DNA of 64,000 bases, from the NCBI GenBank assembly GCA_030054025.1, contig JASGCQ010000002.1, forward strand, positions 1-64,000, in the 5' to 3' direction. The notes under the pieces are model-generated. The model did no database searches. It was given only the letters and a program-made list of their open reading frames with translations, and had not been told where the DNA came from. A program made the translations under genes and the position numbers. This stretch comes from Phycisphaerales bacterium. Its GTDB lineage: Bacteria > Bacteroidota > Bacteroidia > Chitinophagales > Chitinophagaceae. Position 1 is the first letter of the stretch. Every line of letters starts with the position of its first letter. Below, in pieces: positions 32,042 through 40,794 of the stretch.

Positions 32042-33349
32042 CTAGTCCATCCTCCTAATGTCTGCACCTAGGGCATTTAAGCGCACATCAATGGCTTCGT
32101 AGCCACGGTCTATTTGCTCAATGTTTTGGATAACACTTTTGCCTTCTGCCGAGAGCGCTGCTATGAGCAAAGCTACACCCGCACGGATATCAGGCGACAC
32201 CATGGTAATACCCCGCAATTGCATGGTGCGATTGAGCCCAATAACAACCGCACGATGTGGGTCGCAGAGTACAATTTGTGCGCCCATCTCTATCAATTTA
32301 TCAACAAAGAACAAACGGCTTTCGAACATTTTTTGATGTACTAGTACAGTGCCTTTGCTTTGAGTAGCAGTAACCAATACAATGCTCAACAAATCGGGAG
32401 TAAATCCGGGCCAGGGATGGTCGTAAACAGTAAGGATAGATCCATCAATGAATCGTTTGATTTGATAATTTTCTTGTGCAGGGATATAAATATCATTCCC
32501 CTTTATTTCGAGTTGTATCCCCAGTTGTTGGAAGGTTTCAGGGATATTTCCGAGATGCGCCACATCGGCGTCTTTAATCGTGATTTCGCTTTGTGTCATC
32601 GCTGCAAGTCCAATAAATGAACCTACTTCAATCATGTCGGCCAACAGACGATGTTCGCAGCCATTCAGTACTTTCACCCCTTCTATGGTCAATAGATTAG
32701 AACCTATACCGGTAATTTTTGCGCCCATATTATTGAGCATTCTACACAGTTGTTGCAAATAAGGTTCGCAGGCGGCATTATATATTTGAGTTGTCCCTTC
32801 CGCCAATACTGCAGCCATCAAGACATTTGCAGTACCTGTTACAGAGGGTTCGTCCATTTGTATAAAGGTACCTTTGAGCTGCGAACAACTCAGCGTAAAA
32901 CGGTTTCTATCTGCATCAAATTCGAATGCAGCACCCAATTTTTCGAATCCTCGAATATGGGTATCTAATCTTCTTCTGCCTATTTTATCGCCTCCGGGTT
33001 GCGGAATCATTGCACTACCGTAACGTGCGAGCAAAGGTCCTGCAAGCATTACAGCACCTCTTAGCTTTCCCGATTTGTGTTGAAAAGTTTGTCCTGCAAA
33101 ATAATCGAGATTCACCTTGTCGGCCTGCAAAATAACCGTATTGGCAGAAGGACGTTGCACGCTTACATTCATATCAGCGAGCAACTCTATCAGCATGTTC
33201 ACATCAAGTATGTTGGGGACATTGGTAAAGATGACAGGCTTGTTAGTTAGCAAAACCGCACAAAGCACTTGTAATGCTTCATTTTTGGCTCCTTGTGGTG
33301 TAATTGTTCCTTTTAGTTGACGACCTCCACGAATTTCGAATGAACTCAT
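32042..33349 (-). CDS. murA: UDP-N-acetylglucosamine 1-carboxyvinyltransferase
   Basis: MurA transfers enolpyruvate from PEP to UDP-GlcNAc, the first committed step of peptidoglycan synthesis. The 435 residues form the two-domain EPSP-synthase-like fold. The KNEA motif (Lys22-Asn23) is present, as are RGAVMLAGPLLARYG, VTGTANVLMAAVLAEG and IRAGVALLIAALSAEG. The loop that carries Cys115 in E. coli (PGGCTIG) reads PGGDKIG here, with Asp121 (codon 32987-32989). This Cys-to-Asp replacement keeps activity in other bacteria and prevents covalent inactivation by fosfomycin. Confidence 0.96.
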   Translation of the reverse strand: MSSFEIRGGRQLKGTITPQGAKNEALQVLCAVLLTNKPVIFTNVPNILDVNMLIELLADMNVSVQRPSANTVILQADKVNLDYFAGQTFQHKSGKLRGAVMLAGPLLARYGSAMIPQPGGDKIGRRRLDTHIRGFEKLGAAFEFDADRNRFTLSCSQLKGTFIQMDEPSVTGTANVLMAAVLAEGTTQIYNAACEPYLQQLCRMLNNMGAKITGIGSNLLTIEGVKVLNGCEHRLLADMIEVGSFIGLAAMTQSEITIKDADVAHLGNIPETFQQLGIQLEIKGNDIYIPAQENYQIKRFIDGSILTVYDHPWPGFTPDLLSIVLVTATQSKGTVLVHQKMFESRLFFVDKLIEMGAQIVLCDPHRAVVIGLNRTMQLRGITMVSPDIRAGVALLIAALSAEGKSVIQNIEQIDRGYEAIDVRLNALGADIRRMD

Positions 33350-33382
33350 AAAAATAGCTTTGGTTAAATATACAATAGGGCT

Positions 33383-34069
33383 TTATTTATTTTTAAAATT
33401 TCGGCTTTTATTATTGTTATTCTTATTGCCGCCACCATTGTTATTATTACCACCGCCACCTTTACGATTATTTTTATTCTTGAAATTATTGCGTCCACCA
33501 CCTCCGTTATTGTTTTTGAAATTGGCACGCGGGTCGAATGGAATTTTATATCCACCACCTTCAAATTTCATTTCACCTCCGGTAATGATACTCAATTCGT
33601 TTTTGACCATGTCATCATGTACAGGCTCATTGTGCCAATTGGTGTAGGCAAGCTTCATATAGTAGCCTACAGACTGGGTATAGCCTTGTTTTTTATCTTG
33701 TTCATCCGCCAATCCTTTGGCAATTAAGGTCTGCAAATTGCGTCCAAGATGCCTATGCTTAATGGGTGATTGTGGATATGGCAAAGGATCGGGTTTTTTG
33801 GTCAGTTGTTCTTCTGTTGGCGCAGGGAATGGTCCATCTACGTCCAATCTAAAGCCTGTCATCTGATGCAAGTGATCCCAAAGCTTATGTTCGTAATCTT
33901 CCAATGTTTTGAGATGCGGTGTCAATAAGCTCATCAATTGTATGACAAGATTGGCTTGTTGTAATCTCTTTTCTCGGTCTTCGATGGAGAGCAAGTATTC
34001 TACCATCTTTTGTACGTTACGCCCGTATTGGGGCATGAGCAGTTTGCCACGCGAACTATTATATTCCAT
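33383..34069 (-). CDS. DUF4290 domain protein
   Basis: This 228-residue cytosolic protein has a DUF4290 domain at about 1-175 (MEYNSSRGKLLMPQYGRNVQKMVEYLL at the start, quoted here by its conserved LMPQYGRNVQKMV core, then LLTPHLKTLEDYEHKLWDHLH). The C-terminal 50 residues are a disordered Asn/Lys/Gly tail (NNNGGGNKNNNNK) that could bind nucleic acid. DUF4290 is Bacteroidota-specific and commonly sits immediately upstream of murA, as here (33 bp). The function is unknown. An exact -7 box lies at 34193-34200. Confidence 0.88.
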   Translation of the reverse strand: MEYNSSRGKLLMPQYGRNVQKMVEYLLSIEDREKRLQQANLVIQLMSLLTPHLKTLEDYEHKLWDHLHQMTGFRLDVDGPFPAPTEEQLTKKPDPLPYPQSPIKHRHLGRNLQTLIAKGLADEQDKKQGYTQSVGYYMKLAYTNWHNEPVHDDMVKNELSIITGGEMKFEGGGYKIPFDPRANFKNNNGGGGRNNFKNKNNRKGGGGNNNNGGGNKNNNNKSRNFKNK

Positions 34070-34192
34070 TAAAGAATGTTGTTTTATATTGTTGAATAAT
34101 ATTCGGCAGACGTTTCAGCAAGAGAGGGGGACTGAGTAAAATAAAAAGGGGATTTATTTTGGATGTCTTTATTCCGATACAGCAAATGTAAT

Positions 34193-34200
34193 CAAAAGGA
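34193..34200 (-). promoter_or_regulatory. -7 box (TACATTTG) upstream of DUF4290-murA
   Basis: An exact TAnnTTTG followed by C on the minus strand, about 124 bp upstream of the DUF4290 ATG. It lies right after the dapF stop (34218). Confidence 0.45.
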
Positions 34201-34217
34201 GCAATTATACAACTGCT

Positions 34218-34991
34218 TTACAATTTTATCTTTCCTTCATACACCAATGTCGCAGGTCCTGTAAGAACTACATCAACTGCACTGGAAGGACTATCTTTTC
34301 GAAAAGAAACTTTCAATACACCTCCAGGAGTCTTTATATGATTTTCGAAAAAACCCAATCTATCCTGCGAAGCAGCAATAGCAGATGCAGTAACACCAGT
34401 ACCACAACTTAATGTTTCGTCTTCTACACCTCGCTCATAGGTACGCACATAAAGCTGCGCTTCTTGTATTTCTACAAAATTGACATTGATACCTCTGGGA
34501 GCAAATTGTGTTTGATTGCGAATAGCTCTTCCTTGTTCAAATACATTTATCTGCGCTACATCATTTACCCAAAGAACATAGTGTGGCGAACCTGTGTTTA
34601 AAATAGCATATCCATCGTAACGATGCACCTCAGTAACATTATTCATTTCTAATGCTACTATATTTTCGACTGTAATATCAGCATGATGCTCTCCGTCTAT
34701 GGCAATAAAATGAGCTTTTTGCTCTATCAACTTGAGTTCACGTGCGAAAGCGGTAATACATCTTCCACCATTACCACACATAGTGCTTTCGTTACCATCA
34801 GCATTGTAATAAACCATTGTGAAATCAAAGCCAACAGCCTCTTCAAGTAGCATTAATCCATCTGCCCCCACACCCATTCTTCGATTACAGAGAAAAGCAA
34901 TTTGTTCTTGACTAAGTTCTATTTTCTGGGTACGATTGTCTATCAATACAAAATCGTTTCCTGTTCCTTGGTATTTATAAAAATGAATCAT
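34218..34991 (-). CDS. dapF: Diaminopimelate epimerase
   Basis: DapF converts LL- to meso-diaminopimelate for lysine and peptidoglycan synthesis. The 257 residues contain both catalytic cysteines: MCGNGGRCITAF (Cys72) and LSCGTGVTASAIA (Cys196). YQGTGNDFVLIDNR opens the protein and NTGSPHYVLWV is the conserved middle motif. It starts 6 bp after the GWxTD gene's stop, so the two are probably co-transcribed. Confidence 0.96.
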   Translation of the reverse strand: MIHFYKYQGTGNDFVLIDNRTQKIELSQEQIAFLCNRRMGVGADGLMLLEEAVGFDFTMVYYNADGNESTMCGNGGRCITAFARELKLIEQKAHFIAIDGEHHADITVENIVALEMNNVTEVHRYDGYAILNTGSPHYVLWVNDVAQINVFEQGRAIRNQTQFAPRGINVNFVEIQEAQLYVRTYERGVEDETLSCGTGVTASAIAASQDRLGFFENHIKTPGGVLKVSFRKDSPSSAVDVVLTGPATLVYEGKIKL

Positions 34992-34997
34992 TGTCTG

Positions 34998-36512
34998 TTA
35001 CCTATTTTTGACATACTGCTCTGCTTGCGAATCAGGATCTAATGCCCCGGAACCATTGACGATATTACTGTAGAGCAATGTACGCCAATTACTGTTTCTG
35101 CGCTCTCCTGTGAGTGTAGCATGCAACAAAACGTAGCCTCCTAAAGATTGTGCAGGATTGTAAAATAGGAATACACCTTCTTGACCTTGCTTTTCTGTGC
35201 TATAATATTGCCATATTTCATAGGGCAAAGCACCAGATTCGTTGTTGACGATGATACGTTCATTCGGCTTGCCGTATTGGATATAAACTCTTCCTCTATC
35301 TGTTTCATAACCACTCTGCCCTGCACCTTTAAACAATCGGTTTACCTCTTTGATACGCTCCGTATATTCAAGCCATGCTTTGTTGGGATCGAATTTATTT
35401 CGTTTTTCCCAAAAATTATAGATAAAAAACTTACTATAGAGTTCATCTGGTTTTTTCAAAAAACCATTGATAGCGATTCCTTCATTTGGTTCGCAAATCA
35501 ATAGGAGCATCTTGAGTATAGAACGTACTTGGCTCGCTGTGTACTTGCCCACGAAGGTATTGCTCAAGTCCAATATATGTGTAGTTGCAGTATCATCTTT
35601 GTTTTTCAAACTATCGTTATAGATTTTGGGTTGGGCAGCAGCCACAACATTCTTGTTGTAACGCTGAAAGAATAAAGTTTTTTGCTCCAAGACAGTATTA
35701 TTCTTATCGCTCAAAACAATATTCAAATAATAATTTCCCGATTTCAATTCCTCAAGCGGAAATACTTTGTGAAAGCTCTGTATATACTGACAAGGCTGAA
35801 TTGTATCCACCTTTTCGAATAAGGGTACAGGAGCAGCATAAGGCTTCCAAGAAATATAAGAGCTAATCTTGAGGGGGGCTGAATTTTTTACACTTTTGTG
35901 GGCATTATAGAGTTCGTAATAGTAACAAATGACATATCTATTTTCGCCCAAATAATTATTGGTCAAAGGGATGTCTATGTAGCCCTTTCTATCATAGATG
36001 GTTGGAGCAGATGTTGCTCTTACAAATGTGTCCAAAAGTTGAATGCCAGACAAAAATGGTGCCGCCATTTTTGGCGCTGCTACCGTCACTGTATCCACAT
36101 ATTGATAGAGTTGCTCTTTGTAGTCTTTCTCGAATAAGGCAAATTCGAGCTCGTAATACCCTTCGGGAAAATTATATTCGTACTGATCGGCAATCGCTTC
36201 GTCAATAGCTTCTTGCAAGCTAGCCTTAGGGTTCGATTTGATGATAAAGGTTTCTTGTTTTACAATAGCTGTATCGTTACTCCATCGGAGGAAGCAAATA
36301 ACTTCTCCTTCAAATTTGTTGTCTGCATTTTTTTTGAAGTGCATAGAAGAATTCTCTATGCGCCATGTCAGTAGTATATTGGCATGATATTGGTTGCTGT
36401 CATTATTGTCTTTTTTATAAAATACAGTGTAGGCAGTAGTGGCTTTGATGCTCCACGCATGAGAACTGCTACTCAACAATATAAAACTCAGCAAGAATAC
36501 CCTTAGGGTCAT
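34998..36512 (-). CDS. GWxTD domain protein
   Basis: This 504-residue exported protein starts at the ATG at 36512; an upstream TTG is disregarded because it lies in a region shared with the divergent gene. The signal peptide (MTLRVFLLSFILLSSSSHAWS) is followed by an N-terminal beta-rich half and the C-terminal GWxTD domain: RIKEVNRLFKGAGQSGYETDRGRVYIQYGKPNE, conserved in GYETDRGRVYIQYGKP (Tyr replaces the Trp of the family name). GWxTD proteins occur widely in Bacteroidota and their function is unknown. It ends 6 bp before dapF. Confidence 0.88.
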   Translation of the reverse strand: MTLRVFLLSFILLSSSSHAWSIKATTAYTVFYKKDNNDSNQYHANILLTWRIENSSMHFKKNADNKFEGEVICFLRWSNDTAIVKQETFIIKSNPKASLQEAIDEAIADQYEYNFPEGYYELEFALFEKDYKEQLYQYVDTVTVAAPKMAAPFLSGIQLLDTFVRATSAPTIYDRKGYIDIPLTNNYLGENRYVICYYYELYNAHKSVKNSAPLKISSYISWKPYAAPVPLFEKVDTIQPCQYIQSFHKVFPLEELKSGNYYLNIVLSDKNNTVLEQKTLFFQRYNKNVVAAAQPKIYNDSLKNKDDTATTHILDLSNTFVGKYTASQVRSILKMLLLICEPNEGIAINGFLKKPDELYSKFFIYNFWEKRNKFDPNKAWLEYTERIKEVNRLFKGAGQSGYETDRGRVYIQYGKPNERIIVNNESGALPYEIWQYYSTEKQGQEGVFLFYNPAQSLGGYVLLHATLTGERRNSNWRTLLYSNIVNGSGALDPDSQAEQYVKNR

Positions 36513-36546
36513 TGTTTTTATTTTTTGCAAGGTACTAAATCCAATT

Positions 36547-36554
36547 TATCTTTG
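36547..36554 (+). promoter_or_regulatory. -7 box (TATCTTTG) of the WbqC-family gene
   Basis: An exact TAnnTTTG match ending 6 bp before the ATG at 36561. It shows that the TTG at 36525 cannot be the start and implies a leaderless or nearly leaderless mRNA. Confidence 0.55.
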
Positions 36555-36560
36555 GTTTTT

Positions 36561-37178
36561 ATGAATTCTGTTGTCTGTCCTGTTTTACCCTTTCCTAATA
36601 TTTATTGGTGGTCTCATGTGTTATCTGCGGAGCAAATCATTCTTGACCAATGGGAGCATTTCGAGAAAATGAGTTTTCGAAATCGCTATATGGTTGCGGG
36701 TTCTGGTGGCATCATTACTTTAAGCATACCTATTGCCGAAGGTCGCCAACAACGCAAAGCCATGCGCGACATTCGTATTGACGCTAAAACCCAATGGCAA
36801 AATCAGCATTGGCGAACCTTACAAAGTGCCTATAATCGTTCCCCTTATTTCGAATTTTTCGAATCGGAACTTGCGAAACTCTACCAACAAGAGTTTGAGC
36901 ATTTAGTGGCTTTCAGCAAAGCTAGTATTGATGTAATCAACCAATTACTGAAACAAAAATTAAACTTCACAGAAAGCAGTGATTTTATAAAATTGTATCC
37001 CGAGAAGACGGTTGATATTCGTTCGCATTTCAGGAGTAACCGTTACTTGCATGAATCTAAAAAGTACACTCCATATACGCAACTATTTCAAGACCGATTG
37101 GGATTCCAAGCCAATTTGTCCCTACTGGATTTGTTGTTTATGGAAGGTAATTTTTGTATGGATTTTATAGGCTTGTAA
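36561..37178 (+). CDS. WbqC family protein
   Basis: This 205-residue protein has the WbqC signature: PVLPFPNIYWWSHVLSAEQIILDQWEHFEK (conserved positions around FPNIYWW), SFRNRYMVAGSGGIITLSIPI and WQNQHWRTLQSAYNRSPYFEF. WbqC-like proteins occur in O-antigen clusters and elsewhere. They are proposed to be involved in sugar or amino-group transfer, but no reaction is established. It lies opposite the GWxTD gene and converges with the VWA-TPR gene. Confidence 0.9.
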   Translation: MNSVVCPVLPFPNIYWWSHVLSAEQIILDQWEHFEKMSFRNRYMVAGSGGIITLSIPIAEGRQQRKAMRDIRIDAKTQWQNQHWRTLQSAYNRSPYFEFFESELAKLYQQEFEHLVAFSKASIDVINQLLKQKLNFTESSDFIKLYPEKTVDIRSHFRSNRYLHESKKYTPYTQLFQDRLGFQANLSLLDLLFMEGNFCMDFIGL

Positions 37179-37188
37179 CTGCACTTGC

Positions 37189-38949
37189 TTACCAGTCTTT
37201 TTCCATTTTCACCGGAGTGCCGTGTTGTTTTTTATTTTTTTCTTGTAATTTTTTTTCCTCTTGCTGCAAAGCATTGAGCAACTGATCGGCTTGTTTTTCG
37301 GTCAGCTTACTGGGTTGGGCCTGCCCTTCATTTTCTTTTTGTTGCTCGCCTTTCTTGTCTCCGTCTTTGGATTGTTCTTCCTTTTTGTCTTTATCTCCTT
37401 CTTTCTTCTGTTCGTCTTTTTTCTGTTCGTCCTTCTTATTATCTTCTTTACCCTTGTCGTTCTTTTTATCTTTTCCTCCTCCACCCTCTTTTTTCAACAT
37501 GGCTTGGGCATAGGCTAAGTTATATTTTGCATCTTCGTCTTGCGGATTATGGCGCAATGCTTTTTTGTAGGCACCAATGGCTTCTTCCCATTTTTTTTCA
37601 TTCATGTAGGTATTACCGATATTGTAATTAGCTCCCGCATAAGCTTTTTTATCTTTTGATTTTTGTGCCGCAGCTTCGTATGCCTTTCGAGCCGGCTCTA
37701 CTTGCTTTTGTTGATAAAGGGCATTACCCAAATTATAGGCACTCTTAACTATATTGGCAGTGTCTGCTTGTAACGCTTTGTTATATTGATTGGCAGCATC
37801 TTTGTATTTTCCTTGGGCATATAGTTTATTGCCTTTGGCAATAAACTTTTTAGAACTCTGCGCTTGAGCTTTAGAAAAAGCAATACAACTCAATGAAATC
37901 AATAATAAAAGGCTTTTGGCAATAGCTTTAAGTGCTGTCTTTTTGCGTTGTTCAGGCTTTTTATTTTTAGCACCTGGCACTAGCCATTCAATCAATAAAA
38001 GCAGTAAAGCAGCCAATAGGAAGTATTGAAAATAACTGATATAATTGGCATAGACTAGTGCACCCAAATTGCGCTGCTCCATGCCATCTATTTCATTGAT
38101 GATTTTATCGGCAGCCACGTCGGTATTGCCCAGCAAGGTATAGGTACCATTTCCTGCCGCCGCAATGTTTTTCAATTCTGTTTCATTGAGCTTACTTATC
38201 ACCTGATTACCTTGTTCGTCTAATTTTACGGCATTGGTTGCCAGGTCGAAAAGTGGGGCTCCTTGAGGAGAACCTATACCAATGGTATGTACAATTGCTC
38301 CGTTTTCAGTTGCTTTTTTCACCTTTTCTATAGCCGTTTCATCATGGTCTTCACCATCCGATATCACTACAATAGATTTGTATTTACGTTCTTTACTACT
38401 AAAGGAATTATCTGCCATTTCTATGGCATTTCCGATTACAGTACCTTGAGTGGGCACCATATCGGGGCTCACGGTTTGCAGCAAGAGTTTCATCGCACTA
38501 TAATCAACTGTCAATGGAACTTGCAGATAACTTCTTCCTGCAAAAATGACTAACCCTACTCGGTCGCTACTCATCTTATCACTCAAGCGAGCAATAAATT
38601 GTTTGGCTCTTGTGAGTCTATCGGGCTGAATATCTTTTGCGAGCATACTTTTACTGACATCCAAAGCAATCATGACATCTACGCCTTTTCTTTGCACTGT
38701 CTCTGTAGTACCGCCTTTTTGCAAATTGGCGCAGCCAATAATCAGTAATAACAACGCAACTGCTGATAAAACAAATTTGAGTGTCGAGCGTGCAGGGATA
38801 AAGCCCAATATTTGTTGTTGTACTAATTGGCGGGTGCCTACTTGTTCTATTTTTTTGCGCCGCCAATAAAGCATGGCTACAAACAGAGCTACCAATAGCG
38901 GTATAATAACCAAAGCACCTAAGTAAGTAGAATATTGAAAACGAAGCAT
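37189..38949 (-). CDS. VWA-TPR membrane protein (BatB-BatC fusion type)
   Basis: This 586-residue inner-membrane protein starts at the ATG at 38949. Two N-terminal membrane segments (about 10-30, 58-76) precede a von Willebrand A domain with the MIDAS motif DVSKSML (about 97-103) and the downstream VVISDGEDHDE. Two further segments follow (about 303-325, 343-363). Then come TPR units (KKFIAKGNKLYAQGKYKDAANQ, KSAYNLGNALYQQ, AGANYNIGNTYMNEKKWEEAI; about 370-480) and a Lys/Glu/Asp-rich tail. In Bacteroidota bat operons BatB (VWA) and BatC (TPR) are usually separate; here one polypeptide carries both. The family is linked to stress tolerance and protein complexes in the envelope. The exact role is unknown. 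No MoxR or other bat genes are nearby. Confidence 0.88.
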   Translation of the reverse strand: MLRFQYSTYLGALVIIPLLVALFVAMLYWRRKKIEQVGTRQLVQQQILGFIPARSTLKFVLSAVALLLLIIGCANLQKGGTTETVQRKGVDVMIALDVSKSMLAKDIQPDRLTRAKQFIARLSDKMSSDRVGLVIFAGRSYLQVPLTVDYSAMKLLLQTVSPDMVPTQGTVIGNAIEMADNSFSSKERKYKSIVVISDGEDHDETAIEKVKKATENGAIVHTIGIGSPQGAPLFDLATNAVKLDEQGNQVISKLNETELKNIAAAGNGTYTLLGNTDVAADKIINEIDGMEQRNLGALVYANYISYFQYFLLAALLLLLIEWLVPGAKNKKPEQRKKTALKAIAKSLLLLISLSCIAFSKAQAQSSKKFIAKGNKLYAQGKYKDAANQYNKALQADTANIVKSAYNLGNALYQQKQVEPARKAYEAAAQKSKDKKAYAGANYNIGNTYMNEKKWEEAIGAYKKALRHNPQDEDAKYNLAYAQAMLKKEGGGGKDKKNDKGKEDNKKDEQKKDEQKKEGDKDKKEEQSKDGDKKGEQQKENEGQAQPSKLTEKQADQLLNALQQEEKKLQEKNKKQHGTPVKMEKDW

Positions 38950-38966
38950 AAGCAAAATTATCCTTG

Positions 38967-38974
38967 CAAAAATA
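38967..38974 (-). promoter_or_regulatory. -7 box (TATTTTTG) of the VWA-TPR gene
   Basis: An exact TAnnTTTG followed by C on the minus strand, 17 bp before the ATG at 38949. Confidence 0.5.
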
Positions 38975-39050
38975 ACCGCCTTTTCTTCATATCAATTTTC
39001 AGAATCAAGTTTTGAAATTTTTTTAACAAGCTAAAGGAGAAATGATTGTT

Positions 39051-39935
39051 TTAGTAGATGGCTTCAACAGTGAACCCCTCGGCTCTCAACAACTCAATCA
39101 AACCGGATATATGACCTGCCCCAACAGCGAAGAAGGTGGGTTGGCTATCCATCATTTTCTTCATAGGGGCAACCCATTTTTGGTTTCGTTCATCAATAAA
39201 GCTTTTGCTATTCATCCCCATTTGTGCAGACTCGACAATAAATTTATTGAGTGTGAGCAAATCTTGTTTCTTGTAGGCATCGACTAATTGTTGCACTTCG
39301 GAGCTTTCATTCTTCTCGCCCTTGGCAATACCAATCATCTGATTGATAATGGTATCAGTGGGTATTTTTTCAAGTACTGTCATTTGTTCGGCAAAAGTTT
39401 CTAAGCCTATAATTTCCTTCTTAGCTGACTTGCTCTTTTCTACCAATTGCAGCTCATACGAGAGGCTTTCTTTGCATGGACCTTTAGCCAATAGGGTGTT
39501 GTAAAGAAAATAAAGCGTAATGGGTTTCATCCTATTAGCCATTTCAATGTTTTGTTTCATTGAATCTTGGATGAATTTAGCAACAATGTTATAATCTTCT
39601 TCTTTGCTAAAATAATCTCTGAGTGTGCCGCCTGTCATATCAAACATCAAAGCTGCAAGTTCGGATGTCATTTGACTTTGATCGCTGATATTTACCTCCA
39701 AACACAATTGATTGCATTGGTCGTAGCAAGATTGCATTGGTTTTGTCCAAAAATAATCTTCTTTACAAATGACATGAATGGTGCCAAATAGATACGAAAC
39801 TTCTTTTTGACCTTTTTGGGATATTTTCCACAGCAAGGAGTTTTTTTGACCCTCCCCCTTCTGAGCAAAGGCTGTGATAGATAATAGCAGCACAAGAATG
39901 CTGAGTATATTGATTTTCAAAAATATCCTTGTCAT
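39051..39935 (-). CDS. TraB/GumN family protein
   Basis: This 294-residue exported protein starts at the ATG at 39935; the GTG at 39971 lies within the upstream gene. The signal peptide is followed by the TraB/GumN (PrgY) domain with its two hallmark motifs: SYLFGTIHVICKEDYFW (GTIH) near the start and FFAVGAGHISGLIELLRAEG (GxGH) at the end. The fold is related to Tiki-type metalloproteases and erythromycin esterases. GTIH and GAGH carry the putative metal ligands. The physiological role is unknown. It is encoded 10 bp after the ZIP transporter, so a link to metal supply is possible but only contextual. Confidence 0.9.
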   Translation of the reverse strand: MTRIFLKINILSILVLLLSITAFAQKGEGQKNSLLWKISQKGQKEVSYLFGTIHVICKEDYFWTKPMQSCYDQCNQLCLEVNISDQSQMTSELAALMFDMTGGTLRDYFSKEEDYNIVAKFIQDSMKQNIEMANRMKPITLYFLYNTLLAKGPCKESLSYELQLVEKSKSAKKEIIGLETFAEQMTVLEKIPTDTIINQMIGIAKGEKNESSEVQQLVDAYKKQDLLTLNKFIVESAQMGMNSKSFIDERNQKWVAPMKKMMDSQPTFFAVGAGHISGLIELLRAEGFTVEAIY

Positions 39936-39945
39936 ATTTATGGGT

Positions 39946-40677
39946 TTAGTGTAGCAATAAGGTGCTGGCACTCAAAGCCACGCCCAACAATATCGCTAAT
40001 ATTTTTTGAGTAGTAAGTGCATGATGTTTGGTTCCGCTTTCGAAAAAAATGGTTGTGGCAATATGGATAAAAGCCCCTGCTACAATAGTGATAACTACGC
40101 CTAAGAATTCGGATATGGCAAAATATCTTGCGCCAAAAATAGAGGCTAGACTACTGGCTATAGGTGTCAATAGAGAAAATAGAAATAATAAGCCCACTGC
40201 TTCCGCTCCTTTCCCTTTCACACTTTTAATCATGGTAGCCACAATAATAATTTCAGGCAATTTGTGTGTTGCTACTGCCAGATATAATGCGGCATCGGTA
40301 GCAGGCATTCTGTAATTAAAACCTAAAGGAACTCCATCCATAATTGCATGGATGCCCAAACCTGCCAAAATAGAAAACAAGGGTATTGCATGTGCTGTGT
40401 TGTGAAAATGATTGTGCCCATGCTCTACGCCATGTGTGATACGCTGAATCAGTAATTGCAAAAAGAATCCAATCAATAAATATATGCCAGCACTGCTTCC
40501 TTGATCTTGCATCGTTTCCGGGATGAGGTACAGAAATGTAATACTCAACAAAAACGAACCCGAAAAAGCAAGCAGGATATTCATCTTTTTTTCATCTACC
40601 CATTTCAAATGAATGGTCAATAAACCTGTGCCAAAAGTGACGAGGAGTAGTAAAATATTTGGATAAAGATGTAGCAA
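39946..40677 (-). CDS. ZIP family metal transporter
   Basis: This 243-residue inner-membrane protein has about eight hydrophobic segments. The ZIP binuclear site is visible: HAIMDGVPLGFNYR in TM4 (H…D…P.G) and ATHKLPEIIIVATM in TM5 (H-K-x-P-E). A His-rich loop (HGVEHGHNHFHNTAH) precedes TM4. It would import zinc or iron into the cytosol. The gene is followed by the TraB/GumN gene. Confidence 0.93.
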   Translation of the reverse strand: MLHLYPNILLLLVTFGTGLLTIHLKWVDEKKMNILLAFSGSFLLSITFLYLIPETMQDQGSSAGIYLLIGFFLQLLIQRITHGVEHGHNHFHNTAHAIPLFSILAGLGIHAIMDGVPLGFNYRMPATDAALYLAVATHKLPEIIIVATMIKSVKGKGAEAVGLLFLFSLLTPIASSLASIFGARYFAISEFLGVVITIVAGAFIHIATTIFFESGTKHHALTTQKILAILLGVALSASTLLLH

Positions 40678-40742
40678 TGCTAATATTGATTAATAGAACA
40701 ATCGAATGGGCGAAGGTAAATGAAAGTAATAGATTTTAACAC

Positions 40743-40780
40743 AAAAAAAAGATACTACCCACAGGCAGTACCTTTTTTTT
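40743..40780 (-). terminator. Terminator of mdh
   Basis: On the minus strand, AGGTACTGCC and GGTAGTATCT pair over 10 bp including G-U pairs around a 4-nt loop, followed by T8. It lies 15 bp past the mdh stop. Confidence 0.82.
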
Positions 40781-40794
40781 GCGAAACGGCATGA

